Of a DNA stretch of 44,694 nucleotides, positions 40,689 to 44,694 are shown one piece after another. The notes beneath the pieces are model-generated. The model ran no database searches, was not told the DNA's origin, and was given only the letters and a program-made list of their open reading frames with translations. Both the position numbers and the translations under genes were made by a program. Position 1 is the stretch's first letter; each line of letters opens with the position of its first letter. Location of the stretch: NCBI GenBank assembly GCA_037447655.1, contig JBBHKE010000256.1, forward strand, positions 1 through 44,694. The letters are read 5' to 3'. The stretch comes from Zygnema cylindricum (Eukaryota > Streptophyta > Zygnematophyceae > Zygnematales > Zygnemataceae).

Positions 40689-41619
40689 AAGCTATCAACC
40701 ACCTACTCAACAGCTAACTTTCAGCTTACACAAAATATGTCTCAAAAAGCCAATATGCCTCAAATTTGCGAGAGTGATACACAATACAATAAACTGAGAA
40801 TTCCCAAAATTGCAGTTAAAATGAGTAAGTAAACTATAAGATATGATGTCTGGAAGTTTCCCAAATACACCATTAGAAAATCATATTCCCAAAACTTGAT
40901 ACTACAAAATTGGCTAAGTCCTAAGTTATATGGTCACAATGTGTATCTACTGGTCTACACTAATTTGGGTAGTTGTTATTGCGGTTATTATCCTGACTAA
41001 CGACAAAGTATCCTACTTGTATGCTATTGTACGGTTAGTACCTCAAAAACCCTTATTACTATTTTCCAAAAACCTAATTAGTGGAACACTATTTTTTATT
41101 ACACTAATCTACAAAACAATGTTTATTCAAATATTTTCAGATATTGAACCGTACACAAAACGTTCCAAATACTTAGTCAGCAGTAGTCGCTAAAATCCAG
41201 CCGACTGTGGTCGTGTAGAACGAAACACTTGAGTGCTTCGTCACTTGTGGTCCCACGTGAATCACGCTTGTGGTCTCAAGTGAATCGCGTCCGTTGGTAC
41301 AAATTCAAACGACGATGGTAACGTCGAAGCGTACCATATATTTTTGAAATACCCGGTTCAGATTTCGTTCGTCCGATCTTGTGAATCCAATCGTCAACTG
41401 CATGACGCGTGTGGCTATATGTCGGCGCCACTCCGTAAAACTTGCATACGATCTCTTGTAGACATGTGTGCTTGTAAAAGTACAATGTACTATATTGTAA
41501 TTTTGTTACTGTAACACTAATTAAGGTAAGTATTACAACAGACTACTTAGAAAATATTCTAAGTTATTTTAACCCTGTCTATTGAAATAAAGATTTCTAA
41601 ATTAAAACATAACAAATAG
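40689..41619. other. Unassigned, possibly decayed LTR sequence
   Basis: No gene. CTATTGAAATAAAGATTTCTAA near 41580 and ACTTAGAAAATATTCTAAG resemble the ends of copia LTRs in this window, so part may be another minus-oriented LTR, but no pair or target duplication was found. Confidence 0.3.
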
Positions 41620-41753
41620 AGCGACTGGAACAAAAAGAAAAGAAAAGAAAAGAAAAGATCAACAATGAAAGTAAAAGCACCCAAACTCAAAATAAAAAGC
41701 ACGATAACTCAAAAAACGAAAACTACAACCCCGACCCCAAATCAATTAAATAT

Positions 41754-42285
41754 CTATGAAAAGCAACCCCGTAAGTCCCCTTGGCCTGGGGGAGCACGTT
41801 GAGGGAGTTTTGGAACACGACGACGATCCATAACCCCAACAGCCGATCGGAGGATAATAGAAGCCTGCACTCGCTCTAAAGCCACCGATAAGCATTGACG
41901 ATAAAAAGAAGTAAGGAGCGAAGAAGGAGGGCTCCCGGGTCCTCGGCGCTCGAAAGCACGTCGAGCACAAGTACAAAGAAACTCGTCCAGTGCAATATCC
42001 AAACAACGAAAGATCTTGACCGCCATCGGAATAAAGTCATCTATAGGGTCTCGGTGGGCATAATCATGCTCGTTCGCCTTAGCGACATCACGAGCTGCCA
42101 CCCCAACATGTCGAGCCGCCTAACCAACAACTGTAGCTGAAATAAGGTTTGCTAGAACAATATCACCGAAGATGCGACGGGCACTCTGGTTATTTTCGAA
42201 AGCTTTAAGTCTCAGTTTATTAGTGTGATGACAAGAAGACAGATCTACAAGGACACGCATTGTCACATAAAGCTCATTAGAGGTA
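41754..42285 (-). pseudogene. LINE-type protein, C-terminal domain
   Basis: Reads YVTMRVLVDLSSCHHTNKLR then LKAFENNQSARRIFGDIVLA, one stop (TAG at about 42121), then VAARDVAKANEHDYAHRDPI, DDFIPMAVKIFRCLDIALDE, CARRAFERRG and SSLLTSFYRQCLSVALERVQ. This tail is, by my recollection, a conserved feature of a class of LINE-type proteins in green algae and plants; its role is not known to me. The last 115 codons are open. Confidence 0.7.
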
Positions 42286-42289
42286 TTGT

Positions 42290-43025
42290 GGAATTGCACT
42301 TACATCCATGTACACATCTCACATCGGGTGGGACAACGTAGCTGCGATGCAGCAACGCAACAGTGACGCAGTCAGAATGACGCAGCTGCGACAAACTTAA
42401 GACAGCGCAGCTGCGATGCAGATATGACAGCACAATTGCGATTACTTTGATATGGTCCGTACGAACAACGCAGCCTCGGATATCCTCATGTGTTTTAGTA
42501 CAGTACAAAGCAACTGCGATGGATACGAATCTAGTCAACATACGAGATTCATAGGATGATCACACGTGACTTAGTCGCCAAATGTTTGATACGTTATTTC
42601 GTATAGATTCTGAGTGATGATGATTGTACAGTGGTAGCTTAGTGGTAGCTCAGTGATAGTTTAATTGTAGCTCAGTGTTAGCTTGGTTGTTTAACGTACC
42701 TCTCACTTACACTTGGATTGTCGGTCCAACATAGGTATAAGACTTAGGACTTATAACATTTTAATGTATCCAGACTTCCTAGTAGTAAAACTGCATACAG
42801 TTTTTGGGAAACTTTTGAGTATTATATCTTGAGTTTTGTCATGTCAATTGTACTGAAACTTTTGGAGTTGTGAGTCTTTATGCTTCTCAATATTCTGATA
42901 GAGCTTTGTGAATGTTTGGTGCTTATATAAGATTTGGTGAGCACTTATAAACAATTGCTTGGTAGCATTCTTGATAACTTTTAAGAGTGTATCATGTCTA
43001 CTTCTACTACTACTGCTGCTCCTCC
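42290..43025 (+). repeat. Copia-type LTR (family F) inserted in the LINE
   Basis: Splits the LINE frame between LRPTM and the YVTMRVLVDLSS region. Its right part resembles D LTRs (GGGAAACTTTTGAG, ACTTTTGGAGTTGTGAGTC) and ends in a gag-like start, MSTSTTTAAPPRAL, at 42993. CGCAGCTGCGA words repeat at 42336-42420 and TAGCTCAGTG words at 42630-42690. Exact ends and a target duplication could not be fixed. Confidence 0.5.
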
Positions 43026-43739
43026 ACGTGCATTGTTGGTCGTAGAACAACAACATCAACCAAAACAACATCGATCTGACGCGAGAGAATGATATGAGAA
43101 TCCTCTCGACGTACAAAAAATCCCACTTCTGAAACGATAGTCGCAATGGTATCGCGAATAGTGTCATGAGCATAGATCAAATCTCTCTTATAGGAGCAAC
43201 AAGGCAAATGGACACCATCAGGCCCTAAGATACGACCACGTGCACAAACAAGAGATCCAAGTAAAAGAGGATGGGGAAGGCCCATGCGAAATCGGAGGGT
43301 GGTAGTGAAGTGAGCAGATGAAAATCGGAGAGTGGCCAAAATAGGTGTGGCGAAAATCTAAGACCCAAAACCAGTTCCACCAGATGAGTGAAGTCGGGCA
43401 CGCGAAGAATCGGAGGGAAGCCCCTTGAGAAGGTTGGATTTAATAGCGGCGACAACCCGATCAGAAATCAATTCGTGGACACGCTCAACATATTTGGTAA
43501 CAAGGGTGGAGAAAATTGGCACATCCTCTAGGGCATGGGGAGGAAGAGAACGTGACGCGTGCAATAGAGACCGTTGGAAGGCGAACACACCTTCTAAAGC
43601 CTAAGGGATAACACTAGCTAGAACGGTGGTGTCCCCGGCCAAGAAACGAGAAACAAGAGTAGAGGCAATAAGACACCAACTTCCCAAACAGGTAGCGGGA
43701 GCAACACGAGCAGTGGATAATAGACCCAACCCCCCTAGT
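43025..43739 (-). pseudogene. LINE-type protein, region after the RT core
   Basis: Frames 43588-43358, 43455-43225 and 43339-43010 together keep weak family features, e.g. PPHALEDVPIFSTLVTKYVE, SSGGTGFGS, AHFTTTLRFRMGLPHPLL and HIILSRQIDVVLVDVVVLRP. At least two frameshifts separate them. It ends where LTR sequence begins near 43025. Confidence 0.6.
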
Positions 43740-44569
43740 GAGATAAGGAGGGATGTCGAATGCGGGCTGATGGCCCAGACTCGCGATTAATTGCCCCCCA
43801 ACCTAACATAGTTTGGAGGACCTCCATGAGGTGATCATTAAAAGTCGAGAGAGAGGAGATAAATGTCGGAGTGGAAGGGGAAGTACGAGTAAGAAAAGAA
43901 GGTCGATGGGGAAAACACCTGGTTAACGTAGCAAAAGCAACTTAGGGATTAGGAAGGCGAGGAATATCCTCCATTTGGTCTAGATCTGTCTATAAAGCAT
44001 CAATAAGGAAATGGGTAACGAAAGTATCTAAACCAAGGGGACAACCAAACACTCGAATGCCATCAGAGGGAGAAGAGGTTTTAAAACTAAGAGGGGGAGT
44101 AAACGAAAGTGGAATATCCTAAGGAGACCAAATAACACACTTCGACTTCTGGACTGAAAGGTTGAGTTTGACTAAACGTTCCTTGAAAAAATCATATGCG
44201 AACACGACTTGTTCGCTGGGCCAAATAATGTGCGTATCATCTGCGACCGAAGGGAAAAAGTAAGAAGGGAAAGTGGCCGCGGAAGCTCGAAGGGCACGTT
44301 AAAGGGAAAGGGCGAACAAAGGTCTGCCAAGAGGGTCGCCTTGGGGAGTGCCAGTAGCAAAGGAGAGAGGAATGAGATCACCATCGGCCGAGAAGGAAAG
44401 GCTGATTGACAAAGAATAGAAAGCCCTCACAAAAGGAATAATAATTGGACAATCGGAGATGGAGCCGCCATAAGCTCTAAAAAAATCACGTTCCGATCCA
44501 CCGTATTAAAGGCATTGGAAATGTCGGCCAAAAAGTCCAACCAATCCAGATGTACATCCAACAAAGCCC
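43740..44569 (-). pseudogene. LINE-type reverse transcriptase core
   Basis: Read from 44569 downward: LDVHLDWLDFLADISNAFNT then VDR (RT box A region), a frameshift at a T7 run near 44490, ATGTPQGDPLGRPLFALSL (box B), FPSVADDTHIIWPSEQ (the YADD-type catalytic box, here VADD), KLNLSVQKSKCVIWSP and later LPNP-VAFATLTRCFPHRPSF. Stops at 44301-44299, 44121-44119, 43992-43990 and 43944-43942 are all TAA or TAG, each one C-to-T change from a Gln codon. The gene would have copied element RNA into DNA at a nicked target; this copy is inactive. Confidence 0.85.
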
Positions 44570-44694
44570 TGAAATTCTGTGGTCTCCATTGACCCACAGA
44601 ATGAGCAGCCTATGTAAAGCCTCTAGGATAATATTTGCCCTTTCTACTTTCCCGCTGAATAAGCGCCACCCAGGCACACAAATATTCTGACCAC
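44570..44694 (-). repeat. Copia-type LTR running off the window edge
   Basis: TGAAATTCTGTGGTCTCCAT resembles the U5 ends of the B and B-prime LTRs (TGAAACTCTGTGTCCTCC). The flanking LINE is cut exactly here. The remainder lies outside the window. Confidence 0.65.

Larger units (their letters stand above)
41620..44569 (-). mobile_element. LINE-type retroelement, 3' part, with a (TTTTC)n tail
   Basis: Ends on the minus strand in (TTTTC)n at 41637-41660, a 3'-terminal microsatellite as many non-LTR elements have, and starts at 44569 where a copia-type LTR cuts it. Coding content is the RT core, the C-terminal region and a conserved tail. About 42290-43025 is an inserted LTR. It is a separate copy from the 5' fragment at 15238-16146 and lies in the opposite orientation. 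Confidence 0.8.

Noticed and set aside
40930-41193. 87-codon hydrophobic frame with possible membrane segments
   Set aside because: AT-rich DNA gives Leu/Ile/Phe-rich frames by chance; no family recognised, and it lies in probable LTR debris.
43740-44569. Alternative genetic code with TAA/TAG as Gln
   Set aside because: The host gene and the copia frames use CAA/CAG for Gln, and TAG and TAA also replace other residues in element A; decay is simpler.

Overview
The window is nuclear DNA of a photosynthetic eukaryote, most likely a streptophyte (land plant or charophyte alga). The evidence is one spliced nuclear gene for a plastid-type FAD-dependent oxidoreductase with GT-AG introns and a transit-peptide-like N terminus, set in old Ty1/copia retrotransposons. 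The species cannot be fixed from the sequence. Nothing bacterial was seen: no operons, rRNA, CRISPR array or intact tRNA gene.

Layout. 1-4.75 kb: no gene; miniature inverted-repeat elements (one hAT-like with an 8-bp target duplication, one with a TA duplication) and short tandem duplications. 4.9-13.0 kb, minus strand: a complete-looking eight-exon gene of about 638 codons for a CRTISO-like (carotenoid-isomerase-related) oxidoreductase. All exon joins keep frame. Most of its introns hold purine/pyrimidine repeats, several of which copy splice-site sequence, and intron 5 holds an antisense copia integrase fragment. 13.2-14.1 kb: inverted-repeat element and small repeats. 14.5-16.1 kb: pyrimidine-rich DNA with a 29-C run, then the broken 5' part of a non-LTR (LINE-type) reverse transcriptase gene.

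16.1-40.7 kb: nested copia elements of at least five related families, called A to E here. Element A (17669-24140) is complete, with paired LTRs and a TACAG target duplication, and sits inside a 1002-bp B LTR. Element B (minus, about 25.2-32.6 kb) has a nearly full gag-pol with frameshifts, and one of its LTRs carries a 969-bp solo-LTR-like insertion. Families D (plus) and E (minus) are interleaved from 32.8 to 38.3 kb. 41.6-44.6 kb, minus strand: the 3' part of a second LINE-type element, itself interrupted by an LTR, and a further copia-type LTR runs off the right edge. No retroelement here looks able to make all of its proteins.

The most unusual signal is shared by the copia families. Directly after the LTR lies a 14-16 base primer-binding site complementary to the anticodon arm of plant initiator tRNA-Met, the half-tRNA priming arrangement known from Drosophila copia and yeast Ty5. 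The gag start codon lies 20-26 bases inside the LTR, so the primer site is itself translated. The A, B and C LTRs also carry, antisense to the element and at a similar place, a tRNA-sized module with a T-arm-like hairpin. A second theme is the host gene's introns, where splice donors and acceptors have been multiplied as minisatellites.
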